This document shows, one piece after another, positions 15,419 to 24,328 of a stretch of DNA of 37,652 bases (position 1 is its first letter; every line of letters starts with the position of its first letter). The stretch comes from an uncultured Clostridium sp. (GTDB lineage: Bacteria > Bacillota > Clostridia > Lachnospirales > Lachnospiraceae). A program made the position numbers and the translations under genes. The stretch covers positions 1-37,652 of the forward strand of contig USJW01000039.1 in assembly GCA_900555045.1 (NCBI GenBank). Reading direction: 5' to 3'. A model generated the notes under the pieces. It searched no databases and had not been told where the DNA came from. It saw only the letters and a program-made list of their open reading frames with translations.

Positions 15419-16597
15419 TCACGCTCCGGCCAGGCCGTTTACCGCCCAGTCGTATTCCACCTGCGCGTTTAGCAGGTCTAAGCGGCTGGTCTTGACCGAG
15501 GTCTCCGCCGAGATATAGGACAGCTGCTGCTTCCGGTACTCGTTGGGGGTGATGGTCCCGGCGGCCATCCGGTTCTGGGCCGCCCGCATGTTGTCCTGGG
15601 CCAGCGCGAAGGCCTGCTGCGCCTGGCTGTAGCTGTCCCGGGCCAGAAGCATGCTCCGGTAAGCGTTCTTCACGCCGTTCGCGGCGGACTCCCTCTGACT
15701 CTTTAAGCTCTGCTCCAGCTTATCCCGGGTGGAGCCGTAGGCCGCGTTGGCCGCCTGCCTTTGCAGGCTCTTTAAGCTGTAGCTGTTCTCCAGGGCCCGC
15801 GCCACATCCGTGTCCAGGTCCACGGCCTCAATCCGCTCTGTCTCCGGCTCCGGCAGCTCACCCACCGTGACCGGCGCCCCGTACGTCCAGCCCAACATCA
15901 GGCAAAGACTCTCCTTGGTCTTGTCCGCGCTGCTCCTCGCGGAGACGATGGCGGCCTCGGCCGAGCTCACCGCATCCTGGGCCTGGAGCAGCTGCGCCTG
16001 TGTGGCCATGCCAGCCTCCAGCTTTATCTCCACCGACTGGCAGGACAGCTTCGCCTGCTCCAGGGACGCCTCCAGGCTCTCAAGGCTGTAGACCTGCTTC
16101 CAGTAGCTGATCATCTGCTGCTGGGCGCTCTTTACCAGGCCGGCCTCGGTCTTGTCGTAGCCCAGCTTCTTGATCTCCCCGTCGTCCACGTTGTTGTCGC
16201 CCTTCTCCATCAGGTTGTCCACCTGGACCTTGCTGTTTAAATAGGAGCTCAGGCGGCTGGCAAAGCCCGCCTCGTCCGAGTCCGGGTACTCCAGGTTGTT
16301 CAGGATGTCCTGGGCCGCATCGTAGTACTCGTCGGAGATGTCGTCCTTGTCCTTATCCTTGTATTCCTTAAAATCGATCTGATTCTGGATCACCGTGTTG
16401 TTGTACTCGTGAACCAGGTCCGCGATCTCGTCAAATTCCAGCTGATCATCCCGCAGGGACGCCCATTTCTCCGCCGTGTAGGCGAACTCCGGGCTGCCCG
16501 CAAGCGCCGTAGACGCAAGCCCCAAAGCCACCGCAAACGATACCGCAAACGCCAGCGCCGTCGTCCCCACGTTTTTCCATATTATTCCAATTCTCAT
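15419..16597 (-). CDS. TolC-like outer-membrane-efflux-family protein (first copy)
   Basis: 392 residues from the ATG at 16597, six bases after GAGGAGG. The frame is open to a GTG at 16612 that overlaps the RND stop. A signal peptide (ALAFAVSFAVALGLASTALA, then GSPEFAY) directs export. The mature part is largely helical, with the OEP-type duplicated motif KLEAGMATQAQLLQAQDAV in the first half and RMAAGTITPNEYRKQQLSYI in the second. It follows the RND pump gene directly and precedes a second TolC-like gene by 15 bp. The two copies differ clearly in sequence, so this is an old duplication or a heteromeric pair rather than a recent copy. Confidence 0.82.
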   Translation of the reverse strand: MRIGIIWKNVGTTALAFAVSFAVALGLASTALAGSPEFAYTAEKWASLRDDQLEFDEIADLVHEYNNTVIQNQIDFKEYKDKDKDDISDEYYDAAQDILNNLEYPDSDEAGFASRLSSYLNSKVQVDNLMEKGDNNVDDGEIKKLGYDKTEAGLVKSAQQQMISYWKQVYSLESLEASLEQAKLSCQSVEIKLEAGMATQAQLLQAQDAVSSAEAAIVSARSSADKTKESLCLMLGWTYGAPVTVGELPEPETERIEAVDLDTDVARALENSYSLKSLQRQAANAAYGSTRDKLEQSLKSQRESAANGVKNAYRSMLLARDSYSQAQQAFALAQDNMRAAQNRMAAGTITPNEYRKQQLSYISAETSVKTSRLDLLNAQVEYDWAVNGLAGA

Positions 16598-16608
16598 GCA
16601 CATCCTCC

Positions 16609-19600
16609 TCACAGATCCAGAACCACGCGCTTCTTATTGCCGTTCATCAGCGCATAGTAGATGGGCAGAATGAACAGCGCCACCAGAATTCCGGCGGACA
16701 GGCCGCCGATATTCACCACCGCCAGACCCTGGGTGGTGGAGCCGCTGCTTCCGAGGGCCAGCGCCATGGGGATCATGGACAGAATGGTGGTCAGACTGGT
16801 CATGAGGATGGGGCGCAGTCTGGTGGCCCCGGCCTCGATCAGGGCCGTCTTTATGTCCATGGTCATCCGGTACTGGTTCACGGTGTCCACATAGAGGATT
16901 CCGTTGTTCACCACCGTGCCGATCAGGATCAGAAATCCCAGCAGGGAGGTCATGCTGATGGTGACGCCCGTCAGCTTTAAAAGCCCGAAGGAGCCCACCA
17001 GGCTGAAGGGGATGGTGGTCATCACCATGATCGAAAACTTGGGCGACTCAAACTGCGCCGCCATGACCACGAACACCATGAACACCGCGATAGCGATGGC
17101 CCGGTACAGGGCGGAGAACTCCTCCTTCATCATCCGGTCCATGGAGTTCACGCCCGTGGTGATGGTGCCCGTCAGGTTGGGCCTTATGACCTCGCTGTCG
17201 ATGGCCGCCTTGGCGTTGCCGTGGGTGTAGTCGGCGGTGATGGTGATCTCGTAGGCCTTGTCGGTCTTTGAGATGGCGGAGGGGCTGTCCTTAAAATAGA
17301 TCTCCGCCACATCCGCGAGGGCCGCGTAGCCACCGGAGGGCTTTCTTAAAATGATGCCCTGCAGCTGGTCGATGGTCCGGTACTCGTCCTCCGGGTACTC
17401 CACCATCACGCTGATCTCCTGGCCGTCCACCTTAAGCTTCGTGGCCTCCACCCCGTCCAACATCTGTTTCACAAGCGCCCCGATGCGGGAGGCGGAGAGC
17501 CCCTCCGTGGCCGCCATCACCGGGTCCACCTTGACCGTCACGATAGGGGCCGTGTTCTCGATGCTGGAGTGGATGTTGATCACGTCGTCCCGCTCCGTCA
17601 TCTCCTTCACGATCCGGTCGCTGACCTCCTTAAGCTCGTCGTACTGGGTCCCCCGCAGGATCACCTGGTAGTCGTTTCTCCGGCGCATGAAGCTCATGGA
17701 GCTGGAGGCCGACACCGTGATCTTGCAGTTGTCGATGTCCGCCATCTCCTTCTTCCACTTGTCCGCCACGTCGTCCGTAGACATATCCCGGTCGTCCTTC
17801 AGGTAGGCCGTGATGCTGCCGCTGTTGCTGTTGTAGCGCAGCATGTAGGATTCCATGTTCGGGTCCGCCTTCACGATGGCCTCCGCCCGGTTTAGCATGT
17901 CCTCCGCCTGCTCAGAGAGGATTCCCGGCCTGGTCTCAATGGAGACGCTCACGGTTCCGGTGTCGTCAGCGGTCATCAGCTCGGCCTCCATGCCGCTCGC
18001 CAGCACCACGGTGACCACCATGATTCCCAGGGACGCCGCCATGACCGTCCACTTGTGCTCCAGGAGCTTCGCCATGATTTTCCGGTACAGGTTCTGCATG
18101 CGCACCACCGGCCGGTTCATGGGGGCCCGCTCCGTCTCCTTGGGCTTATACATCAGATAGCACAGGGGCACCACCGTCATGGCCGAGAGCAGGGAGGACA
18201 TCATGCAGAACACGATGGTATAACCCATAGGCTTAAACATCTGGCCGGTCATGCCCTGTAGGAATGCCAGGGGGATGAACACCACGCAGGTGGTGACCGT
18301 GGAGCCCAGGATGGACTGCATCACGATCCCGGTGCCGCTTAGGGCTGCCTTGGCGTAGCCGAGAAGCCCCTTGTCCTCGGAGGCTGCGGTGGCGCGGAAA
18401 CAGCTCTCCAGCACCACGATGGAGTTGTCCACCATCATGCCCACGCCAAGGACCAGGGCGCTCATGGTGATGACGTTTAGGGAGAAGCCCACCGAGGTCA
18501 TGAGGATCATGGATAAAAGGATCGACGTGGGGATGGAGCTTCCCACGATCAGGGACGCCTTGTAGTCCCCGAAGAACACGAAGATGATCGCCATGGAGAT
18601 CAGCACCGCCAGCACCATGGTGTAGGCCACGTCCTTTAAGGAGCTTACGATGGTGTCCGCCGTGTCCCTGGCCACTGTGATGGTCAGATCGTCATCCGCC
18701 GCCTTCAGGGAATCGATGGTCTTCGTCACCGCCTTGGACACGTCCATGGCCGTGCTGCTCTGCTGCTTTTTGATGGAGATGGAGATCGTCTCCTGACCGT
18801 TGTAGCGGGACACGCCGCCCTGGTTCTTCTTGGCCTGGTAAATATTGGAAATATCCTGCAGGTACACGATCTGCCCTGCATTTGTGGTGATGGGCACCCG
18901 CTTTAAGTCGTCCAGCGTGTCGTTCTCTAAGGAGGTGGACACGGACAGCTCCAGGTTTCCGGCCACCGTGCTGCCGGAGGGGTAGGAAAGGCTGGCCGCC
19001 GACAGCGCGGAGGTAATCTGGTCCACCGTCACCTTGTACTGGGCCAGCTTCTCCGACTGCAGCTCGATCCGTATGTACTCCGAGGAGCCGCCCATGGCGT
19101 CCACCTCGGCCACCGAGGGGATCTTCTCAAACTCCGGCACCACCTTCTGGTCCACGTAGTCGTAGAGGTCCGTCTCCGTGGCGTGGGAGATGGAGAGCAT
19201 CATGGTGGTGGCGGAATTGTTGTTCATCTCCATCACGGAGGTGGTCACATCGTCGGGCAGTCGCCGCTCCAGGCTGTCCATCTTCTTTTTCAGGTTCTCG
19301 TACGCCTCGTCCATGTCCGTGCCGTACTCGTACTCCAGCATGACCATGGCGGAGTTCTCCCTCGAGGAGGAGCTCATGCTCTTCACGCCCTCCAGGGTGC
19401 TGACCGAGTCCTCGATGGGCTCCGTCACCAGCTCGCAGACGTCCTCCGGCCCCGCGCCCGAATAGCGGGCGCTGATGATTAGCATCGGCTGGTCCGTCTC
19501 CGGCATGCGCTCCAGCGTCGCGGAAAAGATGGAGGAGATGCCGAACACCAGCAGGCACAATAGCGCCATGACCGTCGCCACCGGCCGCTTCAGCACAAAT

Positions 19601-19614
19601 TTAGTGATTCCCAT
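16609..19614 (-). CDS. RND efflux pump, HAE1/AcrB-like subunit
   Basis: 1001 residues, close to AcrB family size. One membrane helix (TVMALLCLLVFGISSIF) is followed by a large porter domain. A block of helices about 335-500 follows, with the proton-relay region GVGMMVDNSIVVLES; only the first of the two AcrB aspartates is kept and the second is Asn. A second porter half and a second helix block start near FSALYRAIAIAVFMVFVVMAA, with LILIGTVVNNGILYVD, where AcrB has its relay lysine. That VD-N and VNN pattern is common in non-proteobacterial HAE1 pumps. It works with the adaptor at 19,627-20,835 and the TolC-like proteins downstream. Substrates are unknown. The operon is divergent from an OmpR-type two-component pair. 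Confidence 0.94.
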   Translation of the reverse strand: MGITKFVLKRPVATVMALLCLLVFGISSIFSATLERMPETDQPMLIISARYSGAGPEDVCELVTEPIEDSVSTLEGVKSMSSSSRENSAMVMLEYEYGTDMDEAYENLKKKMDSLERRLPDDVTTSVMEMNNNSATTMMLSISHATETDLYDYVDQKVVPEFEKIPSVAEVDAMGGSSEYIRIELQSEKLAQYKVTVDQITSALSAASLSYPSGSTVAGNLELSVSTSLENDTLDDLKRVPITTNAGQIVYLQDISNIYQAKKNQGGVSRYNGQETISISIKKQQSSTAMDVSKAVTKTIDSLKAADDDLTITVARDTADTIVSSLKDVAYTMVLAVLISMAIIFVFFGDYKASLIVGSSIPTSILLSMILMTSVGFSLNVITMSALVLGVGMMVDNSIVVLESCFRATAASEDKGLLGYAKAALSGTGIVMQSILGSTVTTCVVFIPLAFLQGMTGQMFKPMGYTIVFCMMSSLLSAMTVVPLCYLMYKPKETERAPMNRPVVRMQNLYRKIMAKLLEHKWTVMAASLGIMVVTVVLASGMEAELMTADDTGTVSVSIETRPGILSEQAEDMLNRAEAIVKADPNMESYMLRYNSNSGSITAYLKDDRDMSTDDVADKWKKEMADIDNCKITVSASSSMSFMRRRNDYQVILRGTQYDELKEVSDRIVKEMTERDDVINIHSSIENTAPIVTVKVDPVMAATEGLSASRIGALVKQMLDGVEATKLKVDGQEISVMVEYPEDEYRTIDQLQGIILRKPSGGYAALADVAEIYFKDSPSAISKTDKAYEITITADYTHGNAKAAIDSEVIRPNLTGTITTGVNSMDRMMKEEFSALYRAIAIAVFMVFVVMAAQFESPKFSIMVMTTIPFSLVGSFGLLKLTGVTISMTSLLGFLILIGTVVNNGILYVDTVNQYRMTMDIKTALIEAGATRLRPILMTSLTTILSMIPMALALGSSGSTTQGLAVVNIGGLSAGILVALFILPIYYALMNGNKKRVVLDL

Positions 19615-19626
19615 ACCTCTGCCCCC

Positions 19627-20835
19627 CTACTGCGCCCGCGCGCCCTGTGGGGCGAGGGCTGCTGCACCGTCCTGGCCCGCCTGGGGCGCTGCTGCTCCGT
19701 CCTGGCCCGCCCCGGGTGCCACTGCGCCGTCCTGGCCTGCCTGGGGAGCGGCCCCCTTCAGCTTCGCCTTCGCCCCCTCGTACAGATCGGAGCTCCACGT
19801 GCTGACCACCAGGTCGTCCATGGTGAGGCCGCCCAGGATCTCGGCGTTCTCGGAGTCGTAGATTCCCACCTCCACGGCGGCACGCTTCACGGTCCCGTCC
19901 ACGTACAGGTACACATACCCGTTTCCGTTGCTGTAGTAGATGGCGTCCACCGGCACCAGCATGGCGTCCACGGTGCGGTCGGTCACCAGGCTTAGCTTGA
20001 CCGTGCTGCCGGTGGGGATCCCATCCGCCCCGGCGAGCTCCGCCTTCACCTTAAACAGCCCGGTCTGGGAGTCCACCATGGAGCTGACCTCGCTGACATA
20101 CGCCTCGTAGGAGGTCCCGCTCTTCTCCACGTCCAGCGAATCCCCCACGCGGATGTTGTTCATCATCCGCTCCGTCACATAGAAGGACACCCGCTTCTCC
20201 CCCTCGCCTGCGATCACGCAGAGCTGGGTGTTCTGTCCCACGCTGTCGTGCACCTCCACGTCGCAGCTCTCCACCCGGCCGCTTATGGGCGCGGCCACGG
20301 TGCTGTACTCCGCCTGCCGCTCGTAGGCCAGCTTGGCGGACTCGTACTGCAGCCTGGCGGACTTCACCCGGTTGGAGTACTGCTCAAAATCCTGGGCGGA
20401 CAGATCCCCGCTGGCGTAGAGAATCTGCATCCGGGCCAGCGTGCTCTGGGCCTCGGACAGGGACACCTGTGCGGACTCCATGGAATTCTTCGCGGTCTCC
20501 ACCTGCTTTGTGTCGATCTCGCAGAGCGTCTGCCCCGCCGTCACGGTATCGCCCGCCTTCACCGCCACCGCCGTCACATCGCCGGAGGCCTTGGCGTACA
20601 CGTACACCACATCCGACGGCTCCACTGTGCCGGTGAGCCCGGAGGTCAGAAGGATGTCCCCTCTTGTGGGGTTCACCGCCCGCACCACCGGCACGTTGGC
20701 CTCCATGGCCCCCGGATTCATTCCCCCCGGCCTCTGTCCCTGCCCCTGCTTTTTTCCGCCGAGCAGACAGACAGCGGCGGCCGCTGCCACGATCAGCACG
20801 GCCGCTCCGATTATAATCACTTTTTTCTTTTTCAT
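19627..20835 (-). CDS. RND efflux adaptor (membrane fusion protein, HlyD-like)
   Basis: 402 residues. An N-terminal membrane anchor (VIIIGAAVLIVAAAAAVCLL) is followed by a lipoyl/barrel-sandwich half (VEPSDVVYVYAKASGDVTAV, AGDTVTAGQTLCEID). An alpha-helical hairpin spans about 112-175, and a second lipoyl half plus beta-barrel contains APISGRVESCDVEVHDSVGQ. The family's MVDSQTGLFKVKAEL and PVDAIYYSNGNGYVYLYVDG are present. The C-terminus carries three copies of a ten-residue repeat APQAGQDGAV-like that the family does not need. AGGAGAAGAGGAG precedes the ATG at 20835. It heads the pump operon and should link the RND subunit to the TolC-like proteins. Confidence 0.92.
   Translation of the reverse strand: MKKKKVIIIGAAVLIVAAAAAVCLLGGKKQGQGQRPGGMNPGAMEANVPVVRAVNPTRGDILLTSGLTGTVEPSDVVYVYAKASGDVTAVAVKAGDTVTAGQTLCEIDTKQVETAKNSMESAQVSLSEAQSTLARMQILYASGDLSAQDFEQYSNRVKSARLQYESAKLAYERQAEYSTVAAPISGRVESCDVEVHDSVGQNTQLCVIAGEGEKRVSFYVTERMMNNIRVGDSLDVEKSGTSYEAYVSEVSSMVDSQTGLFKVKAELAGADGIPTGSTVKLSLVTDRTVDAMLVPVDAIYYSNGNGYVYLYVDGTVKRAAVEVGIYDSENAEILGGLTMDDLVVSTWSSDLYEGAKAKLKGAAPQAGQDGAVAPGAGQDGAAAPQAGQDGAAALAPQGARAQ
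19655..19750 (-). repeat. 30-bp tandem repeat in the 3' end of the adaptor gene
   Basis: CCGTCCTGGC recurs at 19,668, 19,698 and 19,728, giving an exact 30-bp period that encodes AAPQAGQDGA-type decapeptides. The units are nearly identical at the DNA level, so copy number could vary between strains. Confidence 0.8.
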
Positions 20836-21003
20836 GCTCCTCTTCTCCTTGCTCCGCCATGCCCTGCCCCGGACATGGCCTCATGATAAACTCTCCCATG
20901 AATTTTAAGATGCCAATATTAATTCAACATAAACAAACCGCTAAGATTGCAAAAATAAATTGGAAATAATCTGTATTTTATTCACCTTCATTTAATATTT
21001 TTG

Positions 21004-21012
21004 TGCTATACT
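21004..21012 (+). promoter_or_regulatory. Extended -10 promoter element of the two-component operon
   Basis: TGC-TATACT is an extended -10 with no clear -35, 58 bp before the regulator start. The absent -35 is common for promoters activated by OmpR-type regulators. The 234-bp gap (20,836-21,069) also has to hold the divergent promoter of the RND operon, which I could not fix. Confidence 0.5.
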
Positions 21013-21069
21013 GATTTTCGTTTCACAGGCGGGGCAAATTCCGCCACACAGACAGGAGGTGTACTGCCC

Positions 21070-21744
21070 ATGTTTCAGATTTTGGTTGTGGAGGACGACA
21101 CGAACACGAGAAAACTGATGGAAGCCGTGCTGAAGGAACACGGGTACTCCCCCATCCCGGCAAAGGACGGGCTGGAGGCCCTGCGGCTTTTGGACTCGCA
21201 CCATATCGACTTAGTGCTGTTAGACATCATGCTGCCCGGCATGGACGGCTACGAGCTGACCCGCCAGCTGCGGGAGACCGACTTTAAGCTCCCGATCCTG
21301 ATGGTCACCGCCAAGCAGCTGCCCGAGGACAAGAAAAAGGGCTTCATCGTGGGCACGGACGACTACATGACAAAGCCCGTGGACGAGGAGGAGATGATCC
21401 TACGCATCCGCGCGCTGCTGCGCCGGGCCCAGATCGTGAGCGACCACAAAATCACCCTGGGGAAGGTCATCCTGGACTACGACGCCCTGACCGTCACCCG
21501 CGAGGGCGAGGTCCAGACGCTCCCGCGCAAGGAGTTCTACCTGCTGTACAAGCTCCTCTCCTACCCCGGAAAAATCTTCACCCGCGTCCAACTGATGGAC
21601 GAAATCTGGGGCATGGAGTCCGAGACCGACGACAACACCATCAACGTGCACATCAACCGGCTGCGCAGGCGCTTTGAGAATTATCCCGAATTCTCCATCG
21701 AGACCATCCGCGGCCTGGGCTACAAGGCGGTGAAAAACATATGA
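21070..21744 (+). CDS. OmpR/PhoB family response regulator
   Basis: 224 residues. The ATG at 21070 has AGGAGG ten bases upstream; the open frame from 21001 contains the promoter. The receiver domain has acidic pocket VVEDD, phospho-acceptor Asp52 in DLVLLDIMLPGMDG, Thr80 and Lys102 (MTKPVD). Residues about 130-224 form a winged helix with EFYLLYKLLSYPGKIFTRVQ and the recognition segment DDNTINVHINRLRRRFE. It overlaps the kinase gene by 4 bp and is divergent from the RND pump operon, which is the natural target. Confidence 0.95.
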   Translation: MFQILVVEDDTNTRKLMEAVLKEHGYSPIPAKDGLEALRLLDSHHIDLVLLDIMLPGMDGYELTRQLRETDFKLPILMVTAKQLPEDKKKGFIVGTDDYMTKPVDEEEMILRIRALLRRAQIVSDHKITLGKVILDYDALTVTREGEVQTLPRKEFYLLYKLLSYPGKIFTRVQLMDEIWGMESETDDNTINVHINRLRRRFENYPEFSIETIRGLGYKAVKNI

Positions 21745-22811
21745 AAAAACGGCGCGGGTTAAAGCCCCTGCACAACATCACCCTGGCCATCACCCTCTTC
21801 ATCTTCCTGATTCTTCTGACCGTGATGACCCTCCAGGGCCTGTTCATATACTTTTACCTCAAATACTGGAACCGGCTCAACGTGCGCCCGCCCCACTTCT
21901 GGCGGCCGATCCCGGTACTGCTTTTGGCCAGCCTGCTGTGCGGCGTGGTCTTAACCGTCATCGCCAGCCGTGTGCCACTAAAGCCCGTGCGCCAGCTGAT
22001 CGACGCCATCAATGAGCTGGCGGCCGGAAACTTCAGCGTGCGCATCCACCTGGATCTGACTAAGGAGTTCGTGAAGCTGTCCGAGAGCTTCAACCAGATG
22101 GCCCAGGAGTTAGAGAACACGGAGCTGCTGCGCTCCGACTTCATCAACAACTTCTCCCATGAGTTCAAAACCCCCATCGTGTCCCTGCGGGGCTTTGCCA
22201 AAATCTTAAAGAATGACAATTTGACCCGGGAGGAGCGCGACGAGTACCTGGACATCATCATAAGCGAGTCCAACCGCTTAGCCCAGCTGTCCACCAACGT
22301 CCTGAATCTGTCCAAGGTGGAGAACATGAGCATCCTGACGGACGTTAACGCCTTCAACCTGGCAGAGGAGATCCGCCAGTCCATTCTGCTCCTCGAATCC
22401 AGATGGCAGAAAAAGGAAATCGAGTGGATTCTGGAGCTGGAGGAGATCACCTTCTGCGGGAACAAGGCGCTGCTCAACCAGATGTGGATCAACCTGATCG
22501 ACAACGCCATCAAGTTCTCCCCACAGGGCGGAAAAATCAAAATCCGCCTCTACCCCGACGGCTCCCAGGTAATCTTCCGGATCTGGGACAACGGCTGCGG
22601 CATGGACGAGACCGTGATGGAACACATTTTCGACCGGTTCTACCAGGGCGACAAGTCCCGCACCACCGAGGGCAACGGCATCGGGCTCACCCTGGTGAAG
22701 CGGGTGGCCAAGCTCCACGGCGGAACCGTCCTGGTACACAGCGAGGCGGGGATCGGCACCACCTTCACCGTGGAACTGCCGAGCGCCCCGCCCCAGTCCA
22801 AATCGCCTTAA
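21741..22811 (+). CDS. Sensor histidine kinase partner of the OmpR-type regulator
   Basis: 356 residues, start overlapping the regulator stop (ATGA). Two membrane helices (about 14-38 and 57-78) enclose a short external loop of roughly 20 residues, so the signal is probably sensed in or at the membrane. A HAMP region follows (LAAGNFSVRIHLDLTKEFV). The H-box is FINNFSHEFKTPIVSLRGF, then come N-box LINLIDNAIKFSP-like, DNGCGMD, IFDRFYQGD and GNGIGLTLVKRV. Short-loop intramembrane-sensing kinases of this kind in Firmicutes often control drug efflux; the divergent RND operon fits that. The gene ends 8 bp from the convergent diguanylate cyclase. Confidence 0.94.
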   Translation: MKKRRGLKPLHNITLAITLFIFLILLTVMTLQGLFIYFYLKYWNRLNVRPPHFWRPIPVLLLASLLCGVVLTVIASRVPLKPVRQLIDAINELAAGNFSVRIHLDLTKEFVKLSESFNQMAQELENTELLRSDFINNFSHEFKTPIVSLRGFAKILKNDNLTREERDEYLDIIISESNRLAQLSTNVLNLSKVENMSILTDVNAFNLAEEIRQSILLLESRWQKKEIEWILELEEITFCGNKALLNQMWINLIDNAIKFSPQGGKIKIRLYPDGSQVIFRIWDNGCGMDETVMEHIFDRFYQGDKSRTTEGNGIGLTLVKRVAKLHGGTVLVHSEAGIGTTFTVELPSAPPQSKSP

Positions 22812-22819
22812 AATCCATG

Positions 22820-24109
22820 TCACGGGCCGGTCACAATCCGATCGCGCCCGCTCTTCTTCCCGCAGTACATCCGCTCGTCCGCCAGACGGATGAGCGAATC
22901 CAAATCCTCCGACTCCCTGCAGTCCGCCAGCCCGAAGGTCATGGCCGCCTGGACGGGCTGCCCCTCGTAGAACAGACCGCCGGTGTGAATGTCCTTCTGG
23001 AGCTCGGCGAGCGCCTCCCCGGCCTCCTCCTTGTCCATCCCCTCGTAGATAAACAGAAATTCCTCGCCGCCCCACCGGAACACAAATCCCCTGCGCTCCA
23101 TGTGGGCGGTGAGAATCATCGCCAGCTTTTTTAGGATCGTGTCCCCGGCCTGATGGCCGAAGGTGTCGTTGACCCACTTGAAATGGTCGATGTCCCCGAT
23201 GGCAATGGAAAAATAGCTGCCCCTTCTGCGGTACTCCTCCATGGCGTTCTCCAGCGCTGCATTGCAGCTCCTGCGGTTGTACATGCGGGTCAGCGGGTCG
23301 CGCCCCACCAGGTCGATGATCGACGCCTGGAGCTGCTTCGCGAACCGGCCCATCTCCCCCAGCTCGTCCGTTCTCCGCAGGAGGTACGGGTCGATGTCCG
23401 CCGTGATGTCGCCCCCGGCCACCTTTCCCAAAAATTCCTCCGTCTTGTGAATCGAAAAGATGATCCGCCTTCCGTACAGAAGGCTTGCAAGCCCCGTGGC
23501 CGCAAGCACCACCAGGATCACGCAGCTGATCCGGCGGATACTCTCCCCGACCTTCTCCATCACCTGGCTGCGCGGGCGCCCGGCGAACATCATCCCCACC
23601 ACCGAGCCGTCCGAGTTGCGAAGCGGTTCATAGTAGCCAAAATAGGCGGTCCCGTTCACCATCACGCGGTCGGAGAAGTACACCTCCCCCCGCTTCAGCA
23701 CGTGCTCCACCACCGCCTCGTCCGCCTTGGTTCCCACCGCCCGTGAGCCGTCCGCGCTGCAGATGGAGGTGAGCACCCTGGTGTCGCCGTAGAAGAGCGT
23801 CGCGTCCGCGCCGGAGATCTTCTTTACATAGTCCGTGATGGACACGCGGCTCCCGACCACCATATCCCCCTTCACGACCTCCCCGTCCGTTATCCCGTAG
23901 TCCCCCGGATACAGCAGGTCGTACAGCTCACAGGAGGATTCCGTCAGGACCTTAAGCCCCGCCTTCACCTCTCCCCGCATGCTGTTGTAAACAAAAAAAG
24001 AAGTCATCAGAATACTGACCACTCCCAAAATAAGTAAAGGAACCACAGACAGCCCGGTCAGGCTGATCGCCAGGTTCCTGTGCTTTTGTTTTTTCTCTGT
24101 CATCCGCAT
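22820..24109 (-). CDS. Membrane-bound diguanylate cyclase with extracellular Cache-like sensor
   Basis: 429 residues. A first membrane helix (about 14-40), an extracellular single-Cache-like domain (about 45-185, including DYVKKISGADATLFYGDTRV and GTAYFGYYEPLRNSDGSVVG), a second helix (about 194-214), HAMP, then a GGDEF domain from about 262. The metal-binding DIDHFK (Asp306/Asp308) and the signature RWGGEEF (347-351) are intact, so cyclic-di-GMP synthesis from two GTP is expected. The RxxD product-inhibition site that should lie five residues before the signature reads ERRG, so feedback inhibition is probably absent. GGGAG precedes the ATG at 24109. It is monocistronic and convergent with the kinase gene. 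Confidence 0.94.
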   Translation of the reverse strand: MRMTEKKQKHRNLAISLTGLSVVPLLILGVVSILMTSFFVYNSMRGEVKAGLKVLTESSCELYDLLYPGDYGITDGEVVKGDMVVGSRVSITDYVKKISGADATLFYGDTRVLTSICSADGSRAVGTKADEAVVEHVLKRGEVYFSDRVMVNGTAYFGYYEPLRNSDGSVVGMMFAGRPRSQVMEKVGESIRRISCVILVVLAATGLASLLYGRRIIFSIHKTEEFLGKVAGGDITADIDPYLLRRTDELGEMGRFAKQLQASIIDLVGRDPLTRMYNRRSCNAALENAMEEYRRRGSYFSIAIGDIDHFKWVNDTFGHQAGDTILKKLAMILTAHMERRGFVFRWGGEEFLFIYEGMDKEEAGEALAELQKDIHTGGLFYEGQPVQAAMTFGLADCRESEDLDSLIRLADERMYCGKKSGRDRIVTGP

Positions 24110-24248
24110 AAATGTACTCCCAAGGCCCGCCGGCGCGCCCGAAAATTCCTATTTTATCCCACAATTCTTATCGTTTTTATTATATCAGATCCGCCCTCTC
24201 TTTGCCATCACATTTTCCAGATATTTGAAAATAAGGAAATGAACGTCG

Positions 24249-24304
24249 AAGCTTGCCGGGGTACTTTTTTTGGAGGGGGGCATATCCTGTACCCCGGCAA
24301 GCTT
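24249..24304. repeat. 16-bp perfect inverted repeat with a 24-base loop
   Basis: AAGCTTGCCGGGGTAC (24249-24264) and its exact complement (24289-24304) flank a loop with a T7 run and a GGAGGGGGG run. It lies between the diguanylate cyclase promoter region and the end of the MATE gene. No T-run follows the stem on either strand, so it is not an ordinary terminator. It may be a mobile repeat or an RNA-stabilising hairpin. Confidence 0.7.
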
Positions 24305-24328
24305 GCCTCATTAATTTTAATTTCCCCG

